Shown: piece by piece, positions 32,459-41,613 of the stretch
Layout of the letters: each line of letters opens with the position of its first letter
How positions within the stretch are numbered: the stretch's first letter is position 1
Virus record (IMG/VR): IMGVR_UViG_3300020192_000008
Span: 1-64,000 of that record
From: a virus
Length of the DNA: 64,000 bases
Reading direction: 5' to 3' (one strand)
Translations under genes and position numbers: made by a program
Notes under the pieces: generated by a model
Seen by the model: only the letters and a program-made list of their open reading frames with translations
Databases searched by the model: none
What the model was told of the DNA's origin: nothing

Positions 32459-33382
32459 TCACACCTTGAACGTACCCGAGACAGAGTCCGACGAAGTCGA
32501 TTCTTCCACGGTCTCTTGCTCTATGGGAAGAACACCACCAGTCTTACGAGGCAGAACTAGACGAGAGTTCGGCCTCGCAGGACGTACGGTGAGTGTCTTT
32601 GCGGGGTTGCGTGGATCTGGAATCCTGCGCAAACCATCATCGTTAGAAGTACCCCTAAGGGTGGGATAGGTCTCGTTCTGTTGAAACGAGGGGTTGTGTA
32701 TCCCAGCCGGGTTGTATTCCTGTTGAACACTTTGTAGAGCAGCCCTTGCCGCTTGATCGAACTGGATGCCGATGTTCTGAAGGATCTGAGCGGCCAGCGG
32801 AGCGACCCTTGTCGTGCGCTGAAACTGGAAGGGGCTCTGGACAGAGGTAACGTACCACTCATCCGCTGAATCCCCAGCGACGACAGAGCCAGCAGGAGAA
32901 GGAGAAGACACTACAAAGTTTCTTCCTATCTCGAAGAAGCCGCTTTGCATGAGTAGATCTCGGTGCGCCCAGATCATCTCAGCAATGACCCATGCGAGTT
33001 GTTCACTCACCAGGTCAACGCGAGAACAACAGTTGATGCTCATCGTGCCAGGCACGAGGATCGTCTTCGTCTTCGCACCAGTGTTGAACTGGTACGAGAG
33101 CATGTCGTCGATCCCGAAGTTGTACGACTGCACGGGACCACGAGTGAAGTTGATGGCGGGGCGTGAGCCGATGCGCCTGAGATGGATCGGGTTCTCGTCT
33201 GTGATGACGACCTCGGTCCTCTCTTCATCCTCGTCCCAGTGATAGCCGCTGCCAACCGGAGCAGCCTTGAACAGCCCCTGAACGAACGCTGCGTACAACG
33301 TGCGTACATGCTGAAGGGGCGTGTACTTGAAGGTGCTAACCGGAAGTTCATCAACCTCGTTTCCTGGAATCTTCGAGGACAC
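32459..33382 (-). CDS. Virion protein, neck or tail-completion candidate
   Basis: 307 residues, ordered for the first 190 (TFKYTPLQHVRTLYAAFVQGLF; RPAINFTRGPVQSYNFG), then a polar, likely flexible C-terminus. It lies just upstream of the sheath, where neck and tail-terminator genes usually are. Assignment is by position only. Confidence 0.45.
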   Translation of the reverse strand: MSSKIPGNEVDELPVSTFKYTPLQHVRTLYAAFVQGLFKAAPVGSGYHWDEDEERTEVVITDENPIHLRRIGSRPAINFTRGPVQSYNFGIDDMLSYQFNTGAKTKTILVPGTMSINCCSRVDLVSEQLAWVIAEMIWAHRDLLMQSGFFEIGRNFVVSSPSPAGSVVAGDSADEWYVTSVQSPFQFQRTTRVAPLAAQILQNIGIQFDQAARAALQSVQQEYNPAGIHNPSFQQNETYPTLRGTSNDDGLRRIPDPRNPAKTLTVRPARPNSRLVLPRKTGGVLPIEQETVEESTSSDSVSGTFKV

Positions 33383-33689
33383 GTCTCATCTCCTCCGACT
33401 GCCGAGCCTGGTGCAGAGCGTACGCTAGTCCGCTCGCACCACCCAGCAGGGGGGCTGCGACCGACAAGTACTTCTTCGGGATGCCAGGGGTTTTGGTGAT
33501 GTGCCCGTACAGCTTATCAGCCAGATGTGCGCCTCCTGCACCGGCCAACGTACCGACAGCCATGCCCCCAAGACCCGCCCCAGCGACCTCCAGGTTCTTA
33601 CGCATGGGGGACTTCTCCTCCACGCCGGCGATCTTGAGCAAGGACTCTCCGTGTACTGGGAGGTAGTCGAGAAGAAAGGGCAGGCTCAT
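33351..33689 (-). CDS. Small glycine-zipper virion-type protein
   Basis: 112 residues. LLKIAGVEEK near the start carries the Lys-x-Ala signature; a Gly/Ala-rich hydrophobic stretch (VAGAGLGGMAVGTLAGAGG) can form a glycine zipper; a second hydrophobic stretch lies near the end. Overlaps both neighbours. Confidence 0.55.
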   Translation of the reverse strand: MSLPFLLDYLPVHGESLLKIAGVEEKSPMRKNLEVAGAGLGGMAVGTLAGAGGAHLADKLYGHITKTPGIPKKYLSVAAPLLGGASGLAYALHQARQSEEMRRVLEDSRKRG

Positions 33690-34585
33690 TTGTCTGGGTC
33701 CGTGTACGTGGTGGGGTACAGGGAGAAGATACCGGGGATCTCTTCTCGCTCGAACGTCTCGAGGTTCATCGGGTTGGTGAAGTTCCTAGAGGGGCTAAGC
33801 GCCAGGTCCTTCAGCTCTTCCTGCAGGTTGATCGGGAAGGCGTACTCCACGTCTGAGGTGGGGATCTCATGGAGCTGTATCTCGTAGTGAACTGGGCTGC
33901 GGCCATGCTCAGTCTGGTTCACCGAGACCACACGCCACCGCTTGTTCTCCGCCTCGATGACCACATCCCTCGGCTTGAGCGGGCCGAAGTAAGCAACGCG
34001 GGCGTTGTTGTTCTGCTGCTGGGTGGGACCCGTGGCCGAGTTCTGTTCTCCCAGCATATCGTTGGTGTCGATCTGCATCCAGAGCTCGATGGGGCTCAGG
34101 TACCCACGGATGAAGCCCGTGTCGAAGCAGGTACGACAGCCTTGGCAGGTGCGCTTGGCCAGCGTCTTGTTCCACCGGGGGCAGCGCTGACCGAACGTAC
34201 GAACAGGTAGCAGCCACACCCTGCGCCCTGCAAACTCTCGCATCAGCAGCTGGAAGTGACGGCGGAGTTCGAGGGCCATGAGGTCAGCGTCTGGCTGAAC
34301 ATCAACGGGACCGAACTCCTCCGTCTCCTCCGTACTCTTCTTCGTGACGACGATCTTGTACTGGAGCTGGCGAGACGTGTGGAACGAGGGCTTCTGCCGG
34401 TCGAGGAAGAGGTACCTGTCCTCGAACGGAATGCTGATCGCCTCCCAAGGCCCGGCCATCGACTCCGACCTGAGGACTTGCAGGGTGTAGTCGAGGACAT
34501 CTTCAGAAGTGTCTTCGATCTCCCACGAGACCTCGTTGTAGTCGACGTCGAGTGACCGGACCTTGAGTTGGGCGATCTTGAGCAT
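33686..34585 (-). CDS. Virion protein with FN3-like and Cys-knuckle parts
   Basis: 299 residues. The first 90 look like a fibronectin-type beta-sandwich (NEVSWEIEDTSEDVLDYTLQ). RCPRWNKTLAKRTCQGCRTC in the middle is a four-Cys metal site, followed by a beta-rich domain. The layout (beta-sandwich, then a connector-like domain) and position between sheath and head genes suggest a head-tail joining or neck role. Overlaps neighbours by ATGA and by one base. Confidence 0.5.
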   Translation of the reverse strand: MLKIAQLKVRSLDVDYNEVSWEIEDTSEDVLDYTLQVLRSESMAGPWEAISIPFEDRYLFLDRQKPSFHTSRQLQYKIVVTKKSTEETEEFGPVDVQPDADLMALELRRHFQLLMREFAGRRVWLLPVRTFGQRCPRWNKTLAKRTCQGCRTCFDTGFIRGYLSPIELWMQIDTNDMLGEQNSATGPTQQQNNNARVAYFGPLKPRDVVIEAENKRWRVVSVNQTEHGRSPVHYEIQLHEIPTSDVEYAFPINLQEELKDLALSPSRNFTNPMNLETFEREEIPGIFSLYPTTYTDPDK

Positions 34586-36177
34586 CAGGCGCTCGCAGCC
34601 TCAGGCTGAGCGTGAATGCCCGTGCGCTTCACGTCCATGAGATGAGACGACAGGTCCTTGTTACTGAAGCCGGCTGCACGACCCGTGTCCTTGATGCGCT
34701 TGTTCACGCCTGCCTTGAGAGCCTCAGCCACGCTCAAGCCAGGGGCCTTCTTCGCAATCCGGCGGGCGTCATGCGCGATGTGCCCGCCCAGGCCGATGGC
34801 ACCACCAGCTGCACCACCAAGCAGGCCGTGACCGATCGCCTTGCCCACGCTGCCATCAGGACCCGACATGCCTTCAGCTGCCCCGCCTGCAGCACCAACA
34901 GCCGCCCCGATGAGGGCCGGCTTGTTCTTCAGCAGACCCTTACCCAAACCACCAGCGACTCCTCGCACAGTGGCCATGTCGAGGGCCATCTTCGCCATGT
35001 CGCTGCGGGCCATCATCCGGCCCATCTGGTCAGCCGATGCGAACTTCTCACGGCTCACCATGTTCAGCGCCATGCTGGCCTTGGCCATCTGCGGAACGCC
35101 GCCCATCATTCCGCCCATCGCCCCGGTCATCGCCTGACGAGCTCGGCCCCACAGGCCCTTTGCTGCGCCGGCGACTGCCTGACCCGCACCCTGCAGCATG
35201 CCTTGCTGAGGAGCTGGGCGTGCAGGTGCTGCGGCCGGTGCAGGAGCACCGCCACCACCGAAGAAGCTTGCTGCTGCGGGGTGAGGTGCCGGTGCCGGAC
35301 CCCCGCCGCCACCGAAGAAGCTCGCAGCCGCAGGGTGGCTAGCCGCCGGAGAAGACGGGGCGTTATGAAGAGCATCAGGACTGCGAGGCTGAGGAGCAGC
35401 CCCCAACCGACCCATGGTGCTGTCCATCTGCTTGGTGTAGTGGCTGTCTATCTTCGCTTGAAACTGCTGAGGGGAGACGTTGAAGACCGACTTGGCGTGG
35501 TCGAGCGCACTGTTGGCGGGTTGGAAGGGAGCTGTCCGTGATGCCGGAGCTGCCGCGGCTGCAGCAGGAGCTGCTGCCGGAGCTGCCTTTGCAACGCCCC
35601 TACCCGTAAAGCCTCCGCGACCCCCCATGCCGCCTACGCGGCTACCGAAGCTGGCTCCACCGAAACCGAAGGAGACCTTGTCCATCCCTGCAAGGATGTG
35701 GGCGATCTTCGGGTTGGCAGACATGCCTGGGTCACCGGCCGGAGGGGGCGGGGGCGGAGCACCCTGGTCTGGCGGCGGAGGCCCGCCGGGATCTTCACCG
35801 CCTTCACCACCACCCGACTCCATCTCCATGAGCTTGAGATCGAGCATCTTCTTCTGGAGACGAAGGCTGTCCATCGTCTTCCAGTGAGACTGAGTGTCTT
35901 CCATCTGCCTCTTCTGCAGGTCAGCCACGTCCGCCTCGAGCTCCTGACGCTCGAGCGCAATGGCCTCCTCGAAGAGAGGCGTGTCCTTGAACTTCTCGAT
36001 CCACTCGTGGCTGCCACTACCAGAGTCGCAGTTGAGCATCGACGAGAGCTTCAGCTGCCCTGAAGCGATCTTCTCGAGGGTGCCCACTGGGAGCCGCTTG
36101 ATGAGCGAGACGATCTGCTCGTCCTGCCCGGCCTGCATGCTTTGGTCGTATGCGACCTTCAGGAACTCGTTCAGCAT
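34585..36177 (-). CDS. Glycine-rich virion protein with KIAS signature
   Basis: 530 residues. Begins MLNEFLKVAY and soon shows TLEKIASGQLKLS. A charged coiled-coil stretch, Pro/Gly low-complexity parts with a repeated ASFFGGGGGPAPAPHP unit, and a long glycine-zipper region (ALIGAAVGAAGGAAEG; GLLGGAAGGAIGLGGH) follow. Probably an internal or ejected virion protein. Confidence 0.55.
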   Translation of the reverse strand: MLNEFLKVAYDQSMQAGQDEQIVSLIKRLPVGTLEKIASGQLKLSSMLNCDSGSGSHEWIEKFKDTPLFEEAIALERQELEADVADLQKRQMEDTQSHWKTMDSLRLQKKMLDLKLMEMESGGGEGGEDPGGPPPPDQGAPPPPPPAGDPGMSANPKIAHILAGMDKVSFGFGGASFGSRVGGMGGRGGFTGRGVAKAAPAAAPAAAAAAPASRTAPFQPANSALDHAKSVFNVSPQQFQAKIDSHYTKQMDSTMGRLGAAPQPRSPDALHNAPSSPAASHPAAASFFGGGGGPAPAPHPAAASFFGGGGAPAPAAAPARPAPQQGMLQGAGQAVAGAAKGLWGRARQAMTGAMGGMMGGVPQMAKASMALNMVSREKFASADQMGRMMARSDMAKMALDMATVRGVAGGLGKGLLKNKPALIGAAVGAAGGAAEGMSGPDGSVGKAIGHGLLGGAAGGAIGLGGHIAHDARRIAKKAPGLSVAEALKAGVNKRIKDTGRAAGFSNKDLSSHLMDVKRTGIHAQPEAASA

Positions 36178-36184
36178 CTCGCCC

Positions 36185-37696
36185 TCACTTCTTTCCGCGA
36201 CCCAGGATGTTCATGACGTCTTTGCCGAAGTGACCTCCGGCAGCCCCACTAACCGCGCCCATTCCAGCACCAATGGCCGTCGAAGCACCAGGGTGCTGCT
36301 TCGAGAAGTCCGCCATCCCAAGCCTCGCCTTTGACTGGGCAAGACTCAGAGACTCGGCAAACGACCGACTATCACCCTTGCTTTCGAGACCTTTGACCTT
36401 GTTCTTCAGGTCATCACCACCGCTGAACTGCTGGGCGTAACCAAGCCCACCACCGGCAAGAGCACCCAAGGCACCCCCAAGCAACTGCTCCTTCGAGACG
36501 CTGCCCATCTTCTGCTCACCACCTGGGGGAGCTGCTGGAGGAGGCGCTGCGGGGGGCTGACCTTGAGAAGCATCCTGTGGCGGTGCTTCTGCAGGAGGTG
36601 CCGCCGCCGGCGGAGCCCCACCAGGTGGCGCACCTTCAGGGGGTGGCCCACCTTGCGATGGGTTCTGAGGAGGCTGCGCTGCTGCATCCGCCGGGGCTTG
36701 CTGGTCCTGAGCCCCTGACTCCACGCCAGCTTCCTGGGTCGTGGCTGGAGGGGGAGGCTGCTGAGCCAGCTGCATGAGCGACTGCCGCATGGCCTGCATC
36801 GAGTCACGCATCTGGGCGGTGAGGCCCTGCTGCTGAATGAGCTCGTTGGAAGAAGCGAGTGTGCGCTGCATGGCCGACGTAGCAGCGGCCTGCGCTGCTT
36901 GAGCCGACTGCATGGCCTGCTGCTGAACCTGCTGAGCCTGCTGCATGCTGCTGTCGACGGTCTGCTGCAGCTGCTGGCTCTGCTGCGTCACCTGGTCGAG
37001 CTGCTGCTGCATGCCTTGGATCTGCTGGTCCTTGGACTGAGCTTCCTGCGAGGCCTGCTGGAACTTCTCCTTGTAGAACTCGCTTTGAGCCTGCTCAGCC
37101 CCGTCCGAACCAGCCTGCTCAGCAGCGAGGTACTGGCTGATGTCGCCCTGGGCACCGCCGGTGAGCTCGTCGAAGGCGCGCTTGAGCATCGCCGACGCCT
37201 TCTCGTGGTTCTTCTTGTAGGCGTAGGCATCTGCTTCACCGCCCACGTCCTTGCCGGCCTTACCACCAAGGTGCTGACCAAGAGCCGCTGCGGCTACCGT
37301 CGACAGGGCTCCGCCCTTGCCATGCTTGTGAGCTGCGTAGCCAGCACCGGCGCCCCCACCCAGACGACCCACCATCTCGAGCGCACGTTCGGCCCGAGTG
37401 TGGTCGTGGTGCTCGAACTTGGCCGCAAGAGAAGCCGTAGCCCGGCGCTTGCCAGTCTCGTACTCCTCATCTGAGGCGAGCTTGGTTCCGAGCTGCGTGG
37501 TGTAGTCGACACCCTCAGGGGTGTACGTCTTGGCCGGCAGACCGTTGAGCATCTGCAGCATGCGCTCGGAGTGGTAGCCCTCTGTGCCAGGCAGAACCTT
37601 CTCTGCGTAGGCAGGGGCTGCCTGCTTGACCATCAAGAAGTAAGCGGCTGCTTCTTCGAGAGGCAGTCCTTTGGAGAACATGTCGTCGAAGGTCAT
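36185..37696 (-). CDS. Glycine/Gln-rich virion protein with KLAS signature
   Basis: 503 residues. GTKLASDEEY and HEKASAMLKRAF carry the signature. A glycine-zipper stretch, a long Gln-rich coiled coil (QQLDQVTQQSQQLQQTVD), a Pro/Gly/Ala low-complexity part and a second glycine zipper near the C-terminus follow in order. The same architecture as the neighbouring 34585 gene suggests a shared role. Confidence 0.55.
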   Translation of the reverse strand: MTFDDMFSKGLPLEEAAAYFLMVKQAAPAYAEKVLPGTEGYHSERMLQMLNGLPAKTYTPEGVDYTTQLGTKLASDEEYETGKRRATASLAAKFEHHDHTRAERALEMVGRLGGGAGAGYAAHKHGKGGALSTVAAAALGQHLGGKAGKDVGGEADAYAYKKNHEKASAMLKRAFDELTGGAQGDISQYLAAEQAGSDGAEQAQSEFYKEKFQQASQEAQSKDQQIQGMQQQLDQVTQQSQQLQQTVDSSMQQAQQVQQQAMQSAQAAQAAATSAMQRTLASSNELIQQQGLTAQMRDSMQAMRQSLMQLAQQPPPPATTQEAGVESGAQDQQAPADAAAQPPQNPSQGGPPPEGAPPGGAPPAAAPPAEAPPQDASQGQPPAAPPPAAPPGGEQKMGSVSKEQLLGGALGALAGGGLGYAQQFSGGDDLKNKVKGLESKGDSRSFAESLSLAQSKARLGMADFSKQHPGASTAIGAGMGAVSGAAGGHFGKDVMNILGRGKK

Positions 37697-37699
37697 CGA

Positions 37700-38164
37700 T
37701 CACTCCTGGCAGATGGCCACGTGGGCGTTGTCGGGGGTCGTGTAAGCCTGCACCAGGAAGGGGGCAGCAGGAGCCACATAGGCGTTGCCGTAGACCAGCC
37801 CCACCACATGCCCATCTGCTGCACCATCGAAGCCGAGGTAGGCGCGAGCTGGTTCAGCTACAGCTGACCCGATGTCGACCCCGTTGGTAGGAACCGCCTC
37901 CCTGATGACCAGACGTCCATGGATGAGAGAGACATTCAGGCCAGCAACAGCCGCTTCGATCTGCGCTTTGATCTCCCCAAAGGGAAGAATGCTGTCGCCG
38001 CTGGTGCTTGGAAGGAAGGTCACCGAGCCGGCGGGGGTCGTGAAGGTGGCCGTCAGGCCAACGAGCCCGGCCAGGCCAGCGCTGCCGACCTGGGCTCCAA
38101 CGATGGCGCCGTTCAGGTGCAGCTCCATCTCGGCGATCGACTGGAACTTGTAGATCTTCAGCAT
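37700..38164 (-). CDS. Beta-rich virion-type protein
   Basis: 154 residues, Gly/Ala/Val-rich with beta character throughout (EMELHLNGAIVGAQVG), similar in feel to sheath-domain or decoration modules. It sits in the head-tail gene block; role unknown. Confidence 0.5.
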   Translation of the reverse strand: MLKIYKFQSIAEMELHLNGAIVGAQVGSAGLAGLVGLTATFTTPAGSVTFLPSTSGDSILPFGEIKAQIEAAVAGLNVSLIHGRLVIREAVPTNGVDIGSAVAEPARAYLGFDGAADGHVVGLVYGNAYVAPAAPFLVQAYTTPDNAHVAICQE

Positions 38165-38173
38165 GGCTTGTCC

Positions 38174-38686
38174 TCAGTAACCAAAGCTCGCGTAGCTCTG
38201 GTTCGTTGACCAGTACTCAGAGTGAACGCCAGAATAGGCCGAGTTGAACATGGCACCAATGTTCATGGCCACCTTGACCTTCAGCTTCATCTGCTCTGTC
38301 GTAGACTGGAACTTCTGCAACCATCCCATCAGTTGAGGCGTCTTGTCGTTGACCCCGACGGTGATGTTGCCGTTCGTGTAGTTGATCTGGTTGCGAGTCT
38401 GCAGAAGACCCACGCTCTCGATGAGAGAGCAGCAGGTCATGCGCAGAAGAAGGGCCTGCTGGTTCATCCCCAGCATCCCTTCCAAGGAAGTGGTTCCCAG
38501 GAAGGGGGGCGTGCCATTGAAGTCACTGAGGGCATCGAGAATGGCCCAGGCAATCTGCCTGTCTGTGTTCTCGACACCCGCTGTGAGCCGATTGAGCTCA
38601 GGGAAGTCTCGAAGGTAGTTGCGGGTCATCTGAATGAAGGCCCGCGACATCGCACTCATCCCCGGGATGCCCTGAAGCGTCTCCAT
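38174..38686 (-). CDS. Virion-type protein, connector candidate
   Basis: 170 residues, mostly helical N-terminal half (MSRAFIQMTRNYLRDFPELNR), then mixed. Position between capsid and sheath genes and size are compatible with a head completion or connector protein. Not recognised. Confidence 0.45.
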   Translation of the reverse strand: METLQGIPGMSAMSRAFIQMTRNYLRDFPELNRLTAGVENTDRQIAWAILDALSDFNGTPPFLGTTSLEGMLGMNQQALLLRMTCCSLIESVGLLQTRNQINYTNGNITVGVNDKTPQLMGWLQKFQSTTEQMKLKVKVAMNIGAMFNSAYSGVHSEYWSTNQSYASFGY

Positions 38687-38687
38687 G

Positions 38688-38921
38688 TCAGCCCCTCTTC
38701 TTCTGTTCCTTCTTCACCACGTAGCTCGGTGGAAGGACGTTGACCGAGGCCATGCCGTCCTTCACGTACCCACGAAGAGCTCTTCGGACCTGGTCGGAGT
38801 CCTGCACCTCACAGCCCTCCCCTGGGTTGATGACCCAGCGGTGAACGATGATGGGCTGGTTCGACAGGCCTCGCTCCTTGAGCGCGGGCGTCTCGACGTC
38901 CGTCAGGTTGAAGATCTTCAC
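38688..38921 (-). CDS. Hypothetical 77-residue protein
   Basis: Small beta-rich protein with a Lys-rich end (VVKKEQKKRG), overlapping the upstream gene by four bases. Role unknown. Confidence 0.55.
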   Translation of the reverse strand: MKIFNLTDVETPALKERGLSNQPIIVHRWVINPGEGCEVQDSDQVRRALRGYVKDGMASVNVLPPSYVVKKEQKKRG

Positions 38922-39397
38922 CGGTTCTTCTTACCCTGGTGATGCTTGGGCAGGTCGTTCGTCGTCCTCTCGGACGGGAAGTCGATGGGAACGTCGATCG
39001 CAGCATCCGGAGGAGCCACGGGCATCGAGAAGTCGAAGGGTACCGGCTCGTCTTGGAGCAGAGGGCCCTTGAGCGTGGGCAGAACAGGATCGTTCTGGAC
39101 GCAGTCGACCTTCATGTCGGGAGCCTTGGGCTCGACAGAAGGGCTGGCTTCGAGTGTCTCGACATCGAAGGGGCGAAGGTCGAGGGTCGTGACCTCGAGT
39201 GTCCCACTCTTCACGCCGGCGCGGATCTCCTCGAGGTGAGTGAGAAGCATCTCCTCGTTGAGCTTCAGCGGCCTGCCACGGATGAGCCGGTGGTTGGCGT
39301 TGAGGACGTAGATACAGAGACCCTGGTGGGAGGCACGCGCTGCCCGGAGGTTGCGGTTAGCAATCGACCTGGAAGCATTATGCAGAAGTAGATCCAT
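38918..39397 (-). CDS. Hypothetical 159-residue protein downstream of capsid
   Basis: ATG 39397 follows CAGGAGACAAAACTC, so it is preferred over the frame to 39436, which runs into a hairpin. An N-terminal basic helix is followed by an acidic, Pro-rich C-terminus. Role unknown. Confidence 0.55.
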   Translation of the reverse strand: MDLLLHNASRSIANRNLRAARASHQGLCIYVLNANHRLIRGRPLKLNEEMLLTHLEEIRAGVKSGTLEVTTLDLRPFDVETLEASPSVEPKAPDMKVDCVQNDPVLPTLKGPLLQDEPVPFDFSMPVAPPDAAIDVPIDFPSERTTNDLPKHHQGKKNR

Positions 39398-39418
39398 GAG
39401 TTTTGTCTCCTGAAAGCC

Positions 39419-39453
39419 AAAGGGCGCCGGCACCACCCGGCACCGGCGCCCTT
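39419..39453 (-). terminator. Strong hairpin after the capsid gene
   Basis: A 9-bp or longer perfect stem (GGGCGCCGG/CCGGCGCCC) lies between the capsid stop (39482) and the next start (39397); the T tract is short, so it may act as an attenuator or mRNA stabiliser. Confidence 0.65.
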
Positions 39454-39481
39454 CGTCCTGGCTAGGACCAGCCTACCAGAC

Positions 39482-40603
39482 TCAGTAGGTCGTGATCTGC
39501 GGGAACCGCAGGCCCTGCTCGACCTTGTTGTTCACGGCGCCGATCGCATCCTCGGAGACCGGGATGAAGTTCTGCAGCAGCGAGTTGCTGTCCGTCACGG
39601 GGTTCGCATCGCCCGAGTACAGCTCGAGCTTGCGGACGGCCGCGATGTTGATCACGCCCATGCCGATGTCTTCCCAGGCCTGGAACGTGATGACGTTCGC
39701 GATCTTGTCGATGTAGAACTTCGTGTTGTTCAACACGTAGAACTTCCCGAAGAACTCAGGCTTGGTGAAGCAGTAGATGTTGCCCGGACGGAGGATGTCC
39801 GTCTTGATCGTGCGGATGTACGCACGGCCGAGCAGCGTGTTGTACTTGTAGCCATCGACCGTGGTCTCCGACTGCAGACGATCGCCGAAGTCCTCGACCG
39901 TCCACTGCAGGAGATCGTCCCAGTCGGTCTCCGTCATCAGCAGACGCTCAGCCCGCAGGCGGTTGCCGTCGAGCATCTTGAACAGGTTCACGATGTCGGG
40001 GCGCTGCACGGGGCGAACCACCGCGTTGTTGGCACCAGCCGTACGCGCGAGCTCACCCTTGCGGATCGAGAACTCGGCAACGGTGCCAGCGTTCGTGCTG
40101 GTGTAGTTGAGGGCAGTGGGGGTACCACCGTTGGCCTCGGTCTGAAGCGCTTGGCAAGCCGCCTCGATGTGGATCGTGAACTCGCGGTCCTCGATCTCCT
40201 GGATGTCCTTCACCGAGTTCTCCTCGATGATCTTCGTGATCGGCATCTCGTAGGCGAGCAGCTCCTGCTCGGTCTTCTGGAAGACCTCCGAGGCGATCGT
40301 GAAGAAGGCAATCTCTGCCTTCGGACCACGGATGAACCGTGCCGTGGGCTGGCCACGGAAGCTGATGCTCATGGCACGCGAGCGGGGCTCGACGTCCACG
40401 ATCTTCACCAGGGTGTCATGGTTGACGGACCGCTGACAGTCCGTGCGGGTGACCTGCTCCGGCGGCAGAACCTTGCGGGCGTAGCTGACTTCGCGCAGAC
40501 GGTCACGGATGTACGAACCGCCGTACTCCGCCACCTTCTCGCGACCTTCAGCCGACCCGAGCTTCGCCGTGAAGAGCTCATTCAGAACTCGTGCGGGGAC
40601 CAT
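39482..40603 (-). CDS. Major capsid protein (HK97-fold candidate)
   Basis: 373 residues. N-terminal helical part, then SYIRDRLREVSYARKVLPP, an E-loop-like stretch, and a C-terminal P-domain pattern with RLRAERLLMTETDWDDLLQW, GRAYIRTIKTDILRPGNIYC and a final VRKLELYSGDANPV. The order and size suit HK97-type capsid proteins. A strong AAGGAG site, compact neighbouring genes for a decoration-like protein and glycine-rich proteins, and a hairpin after it fit high expression. Confidence 0.75.
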   Translation of the reverse strand: MVPARVLNELFTAKLGSAEGREKVAEYGGSYIRDRLREVSYARKVLPPEQVTRTDCQRSVNHDTLVKIVDVEPRSRAMSISFRGQPTARFIRGPKAEIAFFTIASEVFQKTEQELLAYEMPITKIIEENSVKDIQEIEDREFTIHIEAACQALQTEANGGTPTALNYTSTNAGTVAEFSIRKGELARTAGANNAVVRPVQRPDIVNLFKMLDGNRLRAERLLMTETDWDDLLQWTVEDFGDRLQSETTVDGYKYNTLLGRAYIRTIKTDILRPGNIYCFTKPEFFGKFYVLNNTKFYIDKIANVITFQAWEDIGMGVINIAAVRKLELYSGDANPVTDSNSLLQNFIPVSEDAIGAVNNKVEQGLRFPQITTY

Positions 40604-40636
40604 ATTAGTTCTCCTTGTCCTTCTTCTTCTGGCAGC

Positions 40637-41194
40637 TCAGGTCGTGCCGTTACGGACGGCCCAACCCTGCATGAAACGCAGCTGACCGCTCGAGGGCAGC
40701 TTGGTGACGTATCCGACGACCGGGCCGTTGCTCGCGTAGCTCGAGCCGACGAGGCCCGAGAACTTGCGCGTGCCGCCCTCGGCCAGAGCGAGCGTGATGG
40801 TGCACACGCGCAGCGGCTGGAACAGCGTGGTGATGGCAGCGCCACCAGCCGCGCTCGACGCATCGTAGATGCGGGTGTTCCACTCGTACTGACCGAGCAT
40901 CAGCACGGGAACCTTCTTCTCGGCCGACGCCTGGATGTCGTACCGACCACGCTCAGCCCACAGGGGCATCGCGATGACAGTGGCCAGGGCGTCAGCAACG
41001 GTGACGTCGGTGGCGCGCTTGGCCTTGCCCTGCGAAGTACCCGGAGTCGAGTCGAGTGTGAGCCATTCGCCGTCGACAAGGCAAAGGGCGTTCATGGGGT
41101 TGACCAGCGTCGCATCAGCGAGCATCCAGTCACGACGGTGAGCCAGGTTGACGTCAGTCACAGGCTCGAAGTTGACCCTCTGGACAGTGGACAT
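40637..41194 (-). CDS. Head decoration-like protein
   Basis: 185 residues, beta-rich, directly upstream of the capsid gene with AGGAGAG before its ATG. It includes QRVNFEPVTDVNLAHRR and FQPLRVCTITLALAEGG. Size, beta composition and position suit a capsid-stabilising or decoration protein; not proven. Confidence 0.55.
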   Translation of the reverse strand: MSTVQRVNFEPVTDVNLAHRRDWMLADATLVNPMNALCLVDGEWLTLDSTPGTSQGKAKRATDVTVADALATVIAMPLWAERGRYDIQASAEKKVPVLMLGQYEWNTRIYDASSAAGGAAITTLFQPLRVCTITLALAEGGTRKFSGLVGSSYASNGPVVGYVTKLPSSGQLRFMQGWAVRNGTT

Positions 41195-41232
41195 AGTATC
41201 TCTCCTGTTGAACTAGGCTTGGCTTCGAGCCG

Positions 41233-41613
41233 TAAGCCGATGGTTCCGTGAAGGAACCGAATGAAGTCGGACGCCCCTTCGGGCGCCTGCGTGTCGTTGT
41301 TACCGCCGACCAGATGGCCGATCTTCTCGCCCATGTTCGGGCCCACGAGATCAACCGCCGCAGCGATCTTCTCGAGCTTGCCCTCCTCGGCCGCCTTCTC
41401 CATCTGGGCGACTAGGCTCTCGTAGGGGACATCCGACTGGATGCCCTTCTCGTGCATCGCCGAAGCGACCTTCTCGGCCTCTTCGTGACGCATGCGGGCC
41501 TGGGCTTCCTTCTTCCAGAAGTCCCTTTCCCCGGCGAGTTGGGTGATCGCGGAAGCGCTCTTGGTGAGGAGGTCCTGGACCTGCGCGCTGCTCAGCTTGT
41601 TCATGTTCAGCAC
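41233..41613 (-). CDS. Small virion-type protein with KVAS signature, ends at TTA
   Basis: 126 residues, helical and charged: LLTKSASAITQLAG, EAEKVASAMHEKG and KLEKIAAAVDLVG all carry the signature. It ends at TTA 41233-41235 (FLHGTIG), then 38 non-coding bases with an AGGAGAG site lead to the next ATG. The standard-code frame would overlap that gene by 37 bp, to 41158. Possibly scaffold-like. Confidence 0.6.
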